DNA of 64,000 nucleotides from Bilabrum cf. latius (GCA_965178125.1 OZ237737.1:1116001-1180000); one strand, 5' to 3'; positions 1 through 10,032 are shown, numbered from the stretch's first letter. Notes: generated from the sequence alone by a model not told the origin. Made by a program: numbers and translations.

Positions 1-594
1 GCCTATTTGAGGGTATACAATCAAACGCCACAAAATACAACCAAGCAATCGCCAGATAATTTAGAGAGGGAGTATCTGGAGAACAAACAGAGTTCTGGAG
101 TGGATGCAGTTAGAAAAAGAATAAAGAAAAATGCAGGTGAACGTGCCAATGAGTAGCGGTTCAAAGTGGGCGATCAAGTAAGGGTTCGATTGCGATGGGG
201 ATCTAATGAGAAAAGGGGTGAAAACTGGTCTAAGGATGTGTATACTATAAGATAGGTGTTAAAACCGCGTATGCCGTGGAGTCCGTGGTCCTATTAGGTA
301 GAAGGATTGCCAACCAGATATTTTACAGAGGAATTGCAGAAGGTGGATGAGGTTGAAAATCCAATTACTTTGCCAGATTAGTATATTATTTCGAGTATTG
401 TGCGCCCTAGTGTGGTTAATGGGGAGCGTGGATTTGTGGTTCGATGGGTTGGATACAAGGTTCCAGAGTGGAACAGCTATGAAAACATGATCGAAGATGT
501 GCCCAAACTGGTTTAGGCATTTGAAAAGAAGCACAAAGTAGAATGGAAAAAGAATCCACGTACAAACAAATGGACGTTTACGTGGAAAAAGTAA
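1..594 (+). CDS. Retroviral-type (rve) integrase, C-terminal part, cut by window start
   Basis: This is the 3' end of a DDE integrase of the Maverick/Polinton and virophage type, which inserts the element's DNA. The visible 197 residues lack the catalytic core, which lies left of the window. They carry a KVGDQVRVRL beta-barrel segment and a chromodomain-like stretch near residues 135-165 (VVRWVGYKVPEWNS), ending WTFTWKK before TAA. The frame is open only if its TAG codons are read as Gln. The closest relative in the window is the complete integrase at 14,226-15,431, which has the same layout and the same ending (WTFSWKK). Assignment rests on that similarity and on the known integrase-chromodomain arrangement. 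Confidence 0.85.
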
Positions 595-604
595 TGTAAT
601 TTTC

Positions 605-640
605 CTTTTAATCCCGTACTAAATTGATACGGATTAAAAG
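605..640. terminator. Stem-loop after the integrase stop
   Basis: The arms CTTTTAATCCCGTA and TACGGATTAAAAG are complementary apart from one extra C and are separated by about nine bases. The structure lies 11 bases after the integrase TAA and before the convergent gene that ends at 705, so a shared 3'-end signal is likely. This is inferred from position and symmetry only. Confidence 0.4.
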
Positions 641-704
641 CAAAATGTGTATTTCTCTGAGTAGATGCCTAGGCATTTCACTAATATTTTAATTTTCATG
701 GGAT

Positions 705-2621
705 TTAATTCTGGCAGTATACCATACAGGCTGCTGGAAAGTAATCATAGGTAGCCTGATCTGGCTTTACTTTGGTGTAAAACACGGTTTTGAAGGCTTG
801 TTTTAAGGTTTCGATGATGCGTAGGAAACGGGGGATGCTCCTATCTACATCAAAACTATATTCTAACACCAGTTTTTGGATGCCATGGTGTTGGTAAGTT
901 GCTGGTTTAAGTGTTTCGAGGATCTCGATTTCAGCACCCTCGATATCCATTTTAATGCAGTTGCAATCAGCCCGTTCCAAAGCCTCAAAAATATTTTCTA
1001 CAGGGATATCAACAGTTGTACGCCCTCTTACGGGATGCAAGGTATGCCTGTATTTGTTGTAATCTCCTTTGCACAGGTAGAGTTTTTGAGTTCCAGTGGG
1101 TTTTGTAGAAACCCCTGATTCAACAATTTTCCATCCACCCCTAGGTTTAGGAAAGTTGAGTTCCAGGTTTTTTTGTAGTATTTCAAGGTTATCCCGTTCT
1201 GGTTCATAGCAGGTTACAGAGCACCCCCGCGATAAGGCAAGTAAGGCGAATGTGCCGATATTGGCACCAAGATCTAGCCATCGTTCCTTTGGATCAGATC
1301 CCACTTCGAACTAAACTTTTGGTTTATCGTAAGAGTTCCTGGTAAGCACCTCACCAATTACAGTTTGATCTGTGGTTTTGGGGCGAACCCAGAGTTTAAG
1401 ATCGAGTTTTCGTTTGGGTAAAACTACATCAATTAATTCTTGTGAGGCGGCTTTACTAGAAGGTTTGGATTGGGTACATTTTTGCATGTTTTCTCGGTAG
1501 TAGTAAACCATTGATAATCTGCACCAATCTGATCCATCTGGCACTATTTCTGTATTACAGTGCAACTGGTGAGGATCTATTAAGATAAAATCGCCGTGGC
1601 GAACATCAACACAAACGCCGAACTTAGGAAAACCCAGGTATCCGCCCTTGTAAGAATTCTTGCCATCCTCGGCAACTACTACAGCACTGTATCCATTGTG
1701 ATAATCACCTGAATCCTTGTGGCAAGCGGTTCGCCAGTTGTAATTTACGGTGATGGTAGAAAATGCAGTATCGTTGATTTGGTAATCGGGAGTTTTTTTA
1801 GCCATGCCGTGCTGTTCGTGATGGCGTTCTGGTTCGAACTCGCTGTATGCCTTATCAACCTAATTAATTAATGGTTTTAAGTTGTTCCATTTGGCTTGGT
1901 ATTTGCTGGTATAGCTGGTAGTTCTGCAGGGTACGAGTTTCTTGGCTAAGATTTCTCGTTTATCTCTGATTCGGGGTTTATCGTAGTAGCCAACAATCAT
2001 GCTGTGTACTTTGCCTTTGCCAATTCCGCCACCAGCAATGGATCGTGTATTGGAGGCACTTTTGGCTTCTGTTTTTAAACTATCTAGTGCTGTATCCAGA
2101 TGCGCTTGGGGGATTACCTTGCGGCGAAAGTAAAACAAAGCACGGCGCTTGCCAGATTTATCATAGTAGTAGCAATCACAATCATGATCAATTACCTGCT
2201 GGTAGTGATCTGCATTAACAAATTCACCAACCATTTTCTGTGCGGTTTGATCGGTTATTATAGGTTTAACTAGTATTTCTTGAGGTTTCGATTTTGCGGA
2301 GCTCATTATAGATTTACCTTTTTTCTTTTTGAGTGAGATTTTGGTTTTGGGGTTGATCTTGATCTTGATCTTGATCTTGGGGTTTGCACCTTCACCAGTA
2401 GCAGCAGTTTTGGGTTCATCTAGTGTTGAAGTGCTTGTAGGCTTTTTCAACACCGCATGATACGCTTTTATAATGCTATCTGCTTTCAAGTAATCAAGCC
2501 ACCAATCTGCACCAATATGTGTTCGCATCCACTGCTTTATAGTAGCCTCTGAAACTAATGTTTTGTAATCAGTTCCAAAGTGTGTTGATAGGTATTCATG
2601 TGCTTTAGTAGGGTATATCAT
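705..2621 (-). CDS. JBP/TET-family base dioxygenase fused to an FkbM-type methyltransferase (638 aa)
   Basis: This single reading frame is open if two TAG codons (near 1,311 and 1,857) are read as Gln. Residues 1-60 form a small domain shared with the gene at 3,766. A Lys/Ile-rich linker follows. Residues from about 150 to 430 match the JBP1/JBP2 thymine-hydroxylase family. They include an FSTITVN strand, an iron-binding HKD near residue 299, a distal His in LHCNTE near 353 and a following Arg, all expected of a 2-oxoglutarate/Fe(II) oxygenase. From about residue 440 an FkbM-type SAM methyltransferase follows, with LDLGANIGT near 448 and KMDIEGAE near 557. Known members hydroxylate the methyl group of T or 5mC, and FkbM proteins are typically O-methyltransferases. 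The combined product is my inference. The start was chosen at MIYPTKA because upstream ATGs overlap the next gene and this one matches the paralogue's start. Confidence 0.85.
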
Positions 2622-2706
2622 TGTGATACTCCCCCTCCTATACCTGCGAGAAATAGGGTGAACGCGGTTCATTTTTCCGCTCCAAGCTTTTATAAAGCAA
2701 TCTAGT

Positions 2707-3330
2707 TTAAATGGATGGATGGTATTGTACACCATTTTTGTACCATTCATTTCGTCCATATGCTTCAATTACTGCGGGTTTATCATCATCTCTGTGTAAT
2801 TTACCATTTTTGTACCATTTTGTATCTCCATCTATTTCAATTATTGCGGGTTTATCACCATCTCTGTGCAATTCGCCATTCTTGTACCATTCATTTCCAT
2901 ATTCATTAATTACTGCGTATTTATCACCATCTCTATGTAATTTGCCATTCTTGTACCATTTTGTATCTCCATCTATTTCAATTATTGCGGGTTTATCACC
3001 ATCTCTGTGCAATACGCCATTCTTATACCAATATTTTCTATTTTCTGAATTGTACATGTACGCGGGCTGATCGCCATCTCTGTGTAATTGACCATTCTTG
3101 TAGTATCCGCGTACATTTAATGTAATTTCTGCGGGCTGATCACCATCTCTGTGTATTTTACCATTCTTGTACCAGTAGTTACCCTTCATACCAACTACTG
3201 CAGGTAGATCACCATCTCTGTGTATTTGACCATTCTTATACCAAAAGTGAGTACCATCTGGTTGAATAATTAGATCTTCATTTGAGACCGGTTTTTGGCA
3301 ACAAGGACATGTATTAAAATTCGAATTCAT
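2707..3330 (-). CDS. HRDGD-repeat (WYKNG) protein, 207 aa
   Basis: After a short Cys-containing N-terminus (CPCC, possibly metal-binding), the protein consists of about eight repeats of roughly 23 residues with the core WYKNGxxHRDGDxPA. Such toothpick-like repeats are common in proteins of large DNA viruses and resemble MORN-type beta repeats. Their function is unknown. Two related proteins occur in the window, at 13,677-14,087 and 17,334-17,930. The gene ends just before the JBP fusion on the same strand. The start lies next to a 23-bp-arm palindrome. Confidence 0.8.
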   Translation of the reverse strand: MNSNFNTCPCCQKPVSNEDLIIQPDGTHFWYKNGQIHRDGDLPAVVGMKGNYWYKNGKIHRDGDQPAEITLNVRGYYKNGQLHRDGDQPAYMYNSENRKYWYKNGVLHRDGDKPAIIEIDGDTKWYKNGKLHRDGDKYAVINEYGNEWYKNGELHRDGDKPAIIEIDGDTKWYKNGKLHRDDDKPAVIEAYGRNEWYKNGVQYHPSI

Positions 3331-3377
3331 TTATATTAGATTATAGGATTTTTTAAAAATCCTATAATCTAATATAA
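3331..3377. promoter_or_regulatory. Perfect 23-bp-arm palindrome immediately upstream of the HRDGD-repeat gene
   Basis: The arms at 3,331-3,353 and 3,355-3,377 are exact reverse complements around one base. They are AT-rich and begin directly at the start codon of the minus-strand gene ending at 3,330. The palindrome could be a promoter or operator, a transcript-end hairpin, or part of an origin together with the repeats that follow. Confidence 0.5.
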
Positions 3378-3415
3378 ATAAGATATCAGTAACTGCATTA
3401 ATCAATTTATTTGTT

Positions 3416-3650
3416 GTTGTTCAAAATGTTGTTCAAAATAATTGGTTACGAATAATTATGTTGTTCAAAATGTTGTTCAAAATAAAGGTTTTGTTGTCGG
3501 AAAAGGTAGGGATGTTGTTCAAAACAAAGGAAATGAGATTTTTTCATTCTTAGAAAAAAATTGAAAATCAATATTTTTTTCAGTTGGCTGAGTTCTGAAA
3601 ATTTTTATGAAACCGAGTATTTTGAACAACATGAGATTTTTCTGAACAAC
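3416..3650. repeat. Cluster of GTTGTTCAAAA repeats (iteron-like)
   Basis: Exact copies of GTTGTTCAAAA start at 3,416, 3,428, 3,460, 3,472 and 3,514. An exact inverted copy lies at 3,620-3,630 and an imperfect one at 3,641-3,650. The first two pairs are each spaced 12 bases apart. The stretch from 3,378 to 3,765 has no gene and is otherwise AT-rich. The layout resembles a protein-binding array such as a replication origin or a regulatory region. Confidence 0.6.
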
Positions 3651-3765
3651 ATCCAAATAACTTTTTTTTTGATTGGGCAGTAAGATGTATACAGAACCTT
3701 TTAGGTAACAAAATGAATTCCCCTGAACCTATTTCGTGTGCGCATGTAAGGGAGAGGATATCAGT

Positions 3766-4431
3766 ATGAGATACCCACAGAAAGCACGAGAATATTTACA
3801 AAAACACTTTGGAAAAGGTTACAAATCACTTGTTTCGGAGTATGATATGAAGAAATGGATGCAAACCAATATTGGCACGGATTGGTGGCATGAGGGGAAG
3901 AAATCGGATAGCATAATCAGAGCATTTCATGCGGTGGTGAAGTAGCCGGAAGGCACATCACCACTTTGTGAATCTGGTGGAACTGCAGAACCTGATCAAG
4001 CACCAGCACCAGCACCAGCACCAGCACCAGCACCAGCACCAGCACCAGCACCACAAGAACCTAATTAGGTAACGCAACTGATGTTTGCAATGATGTAGAT
4101 GCAATAGAAATAGTATGATGCAATGGTGTAGATGCAGAAGGAGGATAAGAAGTAGCGTTCGGAAATGCTGAGCATTATGAAACACTTGCATAGTTTTGCA
4201 TAGCCTTATGCTTCTAAACCACGAATGCTAGGCACCGTAGATAGTGAAGGAGCACCAGCATCTGAATCTGGATCGGCACCAGCACCAGAACCTGAACCAG
4301 CACCTGAACCAGCACCTGAACCAGCACCAGCACCAGCACCAGCACCTGAACCAGCACCAGCACCTGAACCAGCACCTGCGTTGAAACAGCGAATTAAATT
4401 AAAATCAATGAAAGTGAAAAATGGAAAATGA
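3766..4431 (+). CDS. Small N-domain protein with (AP)n and (EPAP)n tracts, 221 aa
   Basis: Residues 1-60 are clearly related to the N-terminus of the JBP-FkbM fusion; they share YPxKAxEYL, KSLVSE-like and DWW positions and the FHAVVK-like end. A Pro-Ala tract follows, then a Gln/Met-rich segment built largely from TAG codons (predicted helical), then a Pro-Glu-Ala tract and a basic end (KLKSMKVKNGK) before TGA. Under the standard code this would look like three broken pieces. The function is unknown. The shared domain might bind DNA or dock the dioxygenase, but nothing in the sequence proves that. Confidence 0.75.
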
Positions 4432-4720
4432 AAATGAGAATCCCTGTGATTTCTCAATGCAATATTAAATGAATTTTTGAACATCCCCCGCGTGGGGGAC
4501 CCCGCAGAATAATATGGAGACCCCCAAATTTCTCTCCTCTGCAAGAGGAATAGAACCCGAGATGTGAAACGTAGCAGTGTAACTCAGTGCGTAATTTTTA
4601 GGCAGTTGAAAATTTCACCTGCAAAAAAAATGATTTTTCAGCAACTTAAATTTCCACCCTCTACCCGTTTTATGGAAAGAATTACTTATAACAAAAGAAA
4701 AATGTACATAAAAAATACCC

Positions 4721-4791
4721 TACTCTCACACACCACATACCAGGGGGACCTCCAATTTGGAGGTCCCCCTGGTATGTGGTGTGTGAGAGTA
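4721..4791. repeat. Perfect palindrome with 35-bp arms, candidate element end
   Basis: The arms at 4,721-4,755 and 4,757-4,791 are exact reverse complements around one base; the outer ends read TACTCTC and GAGAGTA. The preceding 45 bases match those before the palindrome at 26,473, although the arm sequences of the two palindromes differ. The element gene at 4,795 starts three bases after it. Confidence 0.75.
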
Positions 4792-4794
4792 AAT

Positions 4795-5742
4795 ATGCGT
4801 CTACACACTAAGAACGCTGCACTCCAAGTTCCTCTCAGCACCAATTACGCCTACCCATGGGAAAAAACAATTCCTCATGAATTTCAGGGTAATACTGCTT
4901 TACTTGCTAATAGCGAAACCGTTGTCAGTATTCCCATCATCAGAGAAGACGTTGTTCCCGATATGTTTGTTCCTCATGTTGTGGTCAATCGTGGTGCTGA
5001 TGATTATGGTCCTGATATAACTCTACCTATTACTCACATAAGTTGCACCGTCGGCAATAAATTCAAACTTCTTGATGATCACAGCACTCGCGATCTTTAC
5101 GATTTAGCCGTTTCAAATGGCTACGTTGGTAGTTATGCCCAGTTTGCTGGTTTACTACTCAACCCCGCTGAAAGTACCCTTGCCAATTAGGTACTCGCCA
5201 ATTGGAGCATCTTACCTTTACGCCCCAGTTAGATGCCACTAGATGCCGAATTAATGAGTGGTGTCAAGAAAGAGTTTAGACTCACCAGCCTACAACTCAC
5301 CATTGCCAACCGCACAGCCAATGCAATCGCAGCCGGCGATTACACCATCCAAATCCCTTTCATGTATGGCGGATACATTGAATTTAAAAATGGACGCATT
5401 CAAGCCAAAGAGGTTGTTATTCCAGTAGCCAAAACACTCACCAGCGCTCCTGTGGTCTATCTTGAGGATGACAGCGAACATGCTATTCAAGGCGGACGCG
5501 GTGGACGCGGTTGGAAGAAATTCAAGAACTTCGTCAAGAAAGCTACACCATTTGTCCAAAAAGCCAGCAAATTTGTACGCAACCTACCAGGTGTAAACAA
5601 GGTCGCTGGTGATAGTACCGCTCTAGGACAGGTTATGAAAATGGCTGGTGCTGGTGTAAACCATGTTGGCGGTGGGGTTTAGATGGTTGGAGGTCAAGTG
5701 ATGAGTTCAAGCTAGGCAGATGCAATGGGAGGTTCTTACTAA
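4795..5742 (+). CDS. Putative structural (minor-capsid-like) protein, 315 aa
   Basis: The frame is open through four TAG codons (5,188, 5,230, 5,680, 5,713) and ends at TAA. The first ~200 residues look like beta-rich sequence. From about residue 225 a Gly/Arg turn (GGRGGRG) leads into a strongly basic amphipathic stretch (WKKFKNFVKKATPFVQKASKFV) and a Gly/Met/Gln-rich tail. This arrangement recalls membrane-active or DNA-contacting minor virion proteins, but I do not recognise the family. The reading frame stays open upstream through the palindrome to about 4,564. I chose the ATG just after the palindrome. It lies directly upstream of the lipase gene. Confidence 0.6.
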
Positions 5743-5787
5743 TTAATAAATCCATTCTAAATTATATATCTCACTATGTAATATAGA

Positions 5788-7215
5788 ATGTTTGCTGGAA
5801 AGCGAAAAAAAGCCCGTAATTTAAACGAAGTCAGATAGTTGCAACACCTAGTCAAAGCCTCTGGGCAAGCCTATCAATCACCCAATGCCCGAACCACAAT
5901 AATCTCCAAACAAGGAAAATGGATGTATGTTCCCAGTTTAAGCGATAACAAACGAGCCGTCTATCGTAACGATAAAAATCAATATATTGTTGCTTTTCGA
6001 GGCACAGTTGTCAGCGATCCTGAGGATCTATTAGACGATGCTCGAATCATTAAAAACACACTTCCCAATGGAAATAGATTTCAACGAGAGAAAAAAAAGG
6101 TTGAGGAAATCAAACAACTTAGCAATGGACAAGTTGTGCTTACTGGACACTCATTAGGAGGTGCTTTAGCCAATTAGATTGGATAGCAATTAGGAATCGA
6201 AAGTGTGGGTTGGAATGCTGGAACAGCCCCTACCGCTCGAAACTTAGTTGGCAACACCATTCGACGATTTGCCACCCAAGGCAAAACCAAAAGTTACAAC
6301 GTTAGTAGCGATCCTATTTCTCTTGGAAATCCTTTTAGCAAACGCATCAATCGCAAAGCTGGTCTAGATCCACACAGTCTTGGAAACTTTGTAATTCAAG
6401 GCGGTAAAGCACAAACTGATCCCATTATTCGCAAATTCAACTTGTTTAACTTTGCTAAACCACTACTCAAAGTTGCCAATCTTTTAGAATTAGATAATAC
6501 CTCCAAACAATCCGTGATTGAACTTAAAGGTTCGCAAACCAATCCCGTTATTTCCTTGTACGCTAGTGATTACGATTTCTTTCAACAACTAACACAAAAA
6601 GATATTCCAATGTTTGTACCACACTTAATCCATCTAGTAGAATTATTGAGTTCCAAAAGTTCTCCCCTTCGACCAGTGGAACTTAAACTAGGTGGCAAAC
6701 ACTACAAACCCACAGTCAAAAATCTAAAACAGTTAGAACCCAGAATACAATCTATTATCAGCAAAGACCCTTTTGCCAAACTAGATTTAATCATGTTTGA
6801 TGGCAAATACTACCAAGAAATCACTGTGGTTTACCTATTCGAACCTCTTGCCAATCCCAAGGAAATCCAAACCCAACTACTAAACGATAGTCGGGAATAT
6901 CGCAAACAAGGAATGCGGTACAAAGCAAGTAAACGAGTGATTCAATCCAATAAAGGTACTCTCAAACAACGCCGAGCTGCCCTTAAAACACTCGAAAATC
7001 CTAAACTTGCACAAATCAATCACACCGCCAACCATTTAGAGGCGTTCTTACGTTTTCCAAACGCAAAGCGTACCTCGCTTCAATGGATAAAACAAGATTT
7101 ATCCAATGTACTCACTCGTAAACAACAAGCAGAGGTTAGCAAGTTACTCAATAAAGGAACTAAAGCAAACGTTAAACAAGTTATGGATTTATTAAAGCAA
7201 TGGAAATTAAGATAA
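5788..7215 (+). CDS. Class 3 (alpha/beta hydrolase) lipase-domain protein, 475 aa
   Basis: The nucleophile elbow GHSLGGALAN lies near residue 121, followed by an Asp in SSDPIS and a His in DPHSLGNF, giving a plausible Ser-Asp-His triad. Upstream, FRGT matches the lipase oxyanion region. TAG codons fall in the short N-terminus and just after ALAN, where the family continues with Gln-type residues. The C-terminal ~270 residues are Lys/Gln-rich and unrecognised, perhaps a virion-linked domain. Lipases occur in several PLV-type genomes and may act on host membranes during entry or exit. That role is inference. Confidence 0.85.
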
Positions 7216-7241
7216 GAAAATAATATAGATTACAATAATAT

Positions 7242-7484
7242 ATGGATATCGATCTTCGAAAGATTAGCCTTAAACGCCTACACGAACTTGTTAAACTCAA
7301 GAAACAACAACTCAAGTAGAGACCCAAATAGAAACTCAGCAACTATAACCTGTTTGTAAAAGAAATGTACCCCGTTATGCGCAAAAAGGACCCCGAGCGA
7401 TACAAGAACGTCGGCAATTTTACCAAAGATGCTAGTTCCCACTCGTGGTTTGCCCAGTGGAAAAAAGAAAAGAAAATTGAATAA
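7242..7484 (+). CDS. Small HMG-box/YABBY-like DNA-binding protein, 80 aa
   Basis: The protein is small and very basic (20 or more Lys/Arg). The segment LSNYNLFVKEMYPVMRKKDP, ending FAQWKKEK, fits the pattern of HMG-box and YABBY-like domains carried by giant viruses. Two TAG codons are read as Gln. It starts at a TATATGG motif and probably binds or bends element DNA. The assignment is from the motif only. Confidence 0.6.
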
Positions 7485-7598
7485 TCCTCTGGATACTTAC
7501 ACAGACGAGTGTGATTTTACAATTAATTCCGTATTAATCGACTTGGTTTTAATACAGAAATAAATTAATTTGAAGATTGAGGTTTCAAGATTCAGGAT
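7485..7598. other. Short intergenic region with a partial stem-loop
   Basis: It contains a TTAATACGG-type block and an AAAATCACA...TCTGTGTA block that recur in opposite orientation at about 14,110-14,165. It lies between convergent genes, so a 3'-end role is plausible. Confidence 0.35.
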
Positions 7599-8732
7599 TC
7601 AATTACTACAATACAACATGACCTCATTTGGAAACACCCTCTTGTTTGCCATGGCTTCTCGCTTTGGTAGTCGTGCATGTTGTACCTTTTGAAAGAAAGT
7701 CTTTAATCTCTCTATTCGCCTCAATAACTCATCTAAATCTGGAGCATAGTTAACATGATAGGCTACTACCATCTTTTTCAATCCACTAAAATCACATTGA
7801 TCCAAGATCGGCAATTCTGCTCCCTCTATATCCATCTTAACACAATCACAACCCTCGATTGCTTTTTTAAAACTAATGGCTGGCACAATCACCCGTTTTC
7901 TTCCTCGCACCTTTCTTAAGGTGGTATGATTCCACTCTGATTTTGCTAGATACAAAGGGATTTCTCGGGTCTCACTATCCGCCACCACCGCTTGGTTAAA
8001 ACAATTATCGGGGGTTACAGAATTCTAAACCAATATATTATAATTACCTTCATCTGGTTCATAACTCTTGATTGCTATTCCATGCATCTAACATCTGGCT
8101 GTAAATGCACCAATATTTGCTCCGATATCACACCACTTCTCCCCTTTCTCCTACTTGAAAAACTGTGTATATTCCATCTTTTTTCCTAACAATTCCTTAA
8201 TCACCTTGCTATCAGTAGTTTGCGGTCTCTCTACCAAATGATGATGATGATTATAAAAAACCAAACTGTATCTAGTACCTGTGAACGGTGCTGTCCAATG
8301 CTCCTAACTGTGACCATAAAAGTAAAACGGTTTCCGATTAATATCGATTTGCTATTGAGTTCCATCCTAGTTTTTTACCACTAACTCTCCTCCTTTGTAA
8401 TTTCCAAAAGCCACAATCATGGTTATACCTTTGTTTAGGCTATCTGTATGAGGGGCACACAAAAAGTTTTTGTTGACGGTTATATTGCTGAAACGCAAAT
8501 TAGGATCAATCTAGCGCCCCAACTTCACCAGCATTTGATGAATCTCGGGATTCTTAACCATAACAGTACTTGGTTGCCAAGATTTATCTTTAGAAAACAT
8601 TTTCTAGACCAATCCAAAGTTACAAGTTGGTATACTTTTCTTTCCACCTGAAATCTTACGTCTTGTTTTTCCAACTGAAAAGGTAGGAAACTTCCACTGT
8701 TCTAAAGCATTAAATACGCTATCGTAATTCAT
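7599..8732 (-). CDS. Second TET/JBP-class dioxygenase-FkbM methyltransferase fusion (377 aa)
   Basis: Eight or more in-frame TAG codons must be read as Gln to see this gene; only the methyltransferase part is open in the standard code. Residues 1-180 form a compact 2-oxoglutarate/Fe(II) dioxygenase. Iron ligands are HTD near residue 93 and His in the HSQEHW segment near 140, and Arg in TRYSLVFY is the 2-oxoglutarate ligand. GNYKGGEL is typical of the short TET/JBP-like class found in algae and fungi. From about residue 195 an FkbM-type methyltransferase follows ([18 protein letters not shown]). Architecture equals that of the fusion at 705-2,621, but the oxygenase half is much shorter and belongs to a different subfamily. 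Substrate and product are not determined by the sequence. Confidence 0.85.
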
Positions 8733-8771
8733 CTTAATCTTACGTGGCAAATTAAATCTAAGCTAATATAT

Positions 8772-9446
8772 ATGAACGCCAAAAACCAATTATGGTTGCA
8801 CGTTTTGTCTGTTGCTCAACAAACCTATCCTCACGATAAAGTTGCCCGTGACAAATACCTTGAATTAATGCGTAAAGAATTACGAATAGAACCCGATCTT
8901 GAACCCGAACCAGAACCCGAACCAGAACCAGTTCTTGAACCTGATAGCGATTCAGATGAACCAGAGCCTGAACCAGAGCCAGAACCTGAACCTGAACCAG
9001 AATCTAGACCTGCCACTCCACCATCTGCACCTAAACCCGAACCTGTTCCAAAACCTGAACCTAAACCTGCCATTCCACCATCTGTTGTGGATTTAAGCCC
9101 ACCTAAATTACAACGAGAGCGATAGGTTTCTTTTGTAATTCCAGGTTTCGGTGATCCCGAACCTGAACCCGAACCCGAACCCGAACCTGAACCATTTAAA
9201 GTCGAAGTGGTTGATAGTGATAAACCCGAATTTCGATGGATGGTACAAGAGCAGGAAAACGGTGAATGGATCTATTTTGGTGATAAAGGTGCTCTGACTG
9301 CCAAAGAAATGGTGGATCGTAAAATGTGCAGTTGGAGACGTGCTTATTCCCGAGTCCATAGATATCTTAAACAACACCGTCCGGTGTCTGATGGATCTCT
9401 CGATCGATGGAAATGGGAGCAAAAATACTACTTAGCACAAAACTAA
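8772..9446 (+). CDS. Pro-Glu repeat protein with conserved ends, 224 aa
   Basis: A 40-residue N-terminal segment (starting [17 protein letters not shown]) is followed by acidic (EP)n tracts interrupted by a Ser/Pro/Lys region. A C-terminal domain has several Trp ([29 protein letters not shown]). One TAG at 9,123 is Gln. The start sits in a TATATATG box. I do not recognise the family. The layout of rigid Pro-rich spacers between two small domains resembles spacer proteins of virions. Confidence 0.65.
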
Positions 9447-9501
9447 AAACTAAATTGTTACTATTAGTTAATTGTATAATTAAATAACAGTAATTATCAA
9501 C

Positions 9502-10032
9502 TTAAGAACTCTAAGGAAGAACCAAATAGTTGAAAGCATAATCCTCATTACCTGCTGCGTTACCGGATAGATGGACTGTAAACTCATCAGTTCCTGCAAC
9601 CACTTTCAAAAACTCAGTTGCCCCTCCTGTTGGTTCAGTAGTTGTAGTAATATGAACGTGATCACCTGCAACCACACCTGGGGCTGAAAAGGTCTAGGTT
9701 GCCAATGATGAACCACCAGTCCAACTGCCTGATCCATGGGCTTTAACTGCATTAGTGGAATTAACTGTGCCATTCAGATCAATATTACAATTCTCGCCAT
9801 CATTGCTAAACAATAATCTCATTCCAGCGGATAGTGCGTTTTTACCAAATCTAAGCTCATCTGCTTCTGAAAGGATGTAAGGTACTCCTATTGAGCCCTC
9901 AAATATAATACTTGAGTTGCCAACTAATACATCGCTTGGACCTAAAACTGGATTTAAGCGTAAAGTCTTTGCTCCCATTCTTGGGGCATAAAGGTTATTG
10001 GTATTTCTTGGGTCGGTCAGTATATCTGCCAT
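9502..10032 (-). CDS. Putative virion surface/fibre-like protein, 176 aa
   Basis: The composition is rich in Ser, Gly, Thr and Asn, without charged clusters. The second half (APGVVAGDHVHITTTTEPTGG...) is a likely beta-sandwich reminiscent of fibre or tail-tip modules in phage and viral structural proteins. Two TAG codons are read as Gln. It is divergently transcribed from the P-loop gene at 10,092, sharing a symmetric TAGAGTATAATGG promoter. The structural role is inferred from composition. Confidence 0.55.

Larger units (their letters stand above)
1..4791. mobile_element. Right-hand part of a first PLV-like element (element 1), left end outside the window
   Basis: This AT-rich block holds an integrase end, a TET/JBP-FkbM fusion, an HRDG-repeat protein and a Pro/Ala-repeat protein, and it ends in the perfect palindrome at 4,721-4,791. 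The AT-rich motif before this palindrome (TATGGAAAG, then AACAAAAG, then CTACTCTC) recurs before the palindrome at the element-host junction near 26,530. I infer that both mark right-hand element ends. The alternative is one larger element that contains two copies of the motif. Confidence 0.45.

Noticed and set aside
705-2768. Three separate genes (methyltransferase, oxygenase, N-domain protein)
   Set aside because: All three lie in one frame separated only by TAG, which is sense here, and the JBP homology runs across one of the TAG codons.
4795-5742. Assignment as the major capsid protein
   Set aside because: It is too short for a double jelly-roll capsid protein, and the basic amphipathic tail does not fit. 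It was kept as putative structural.
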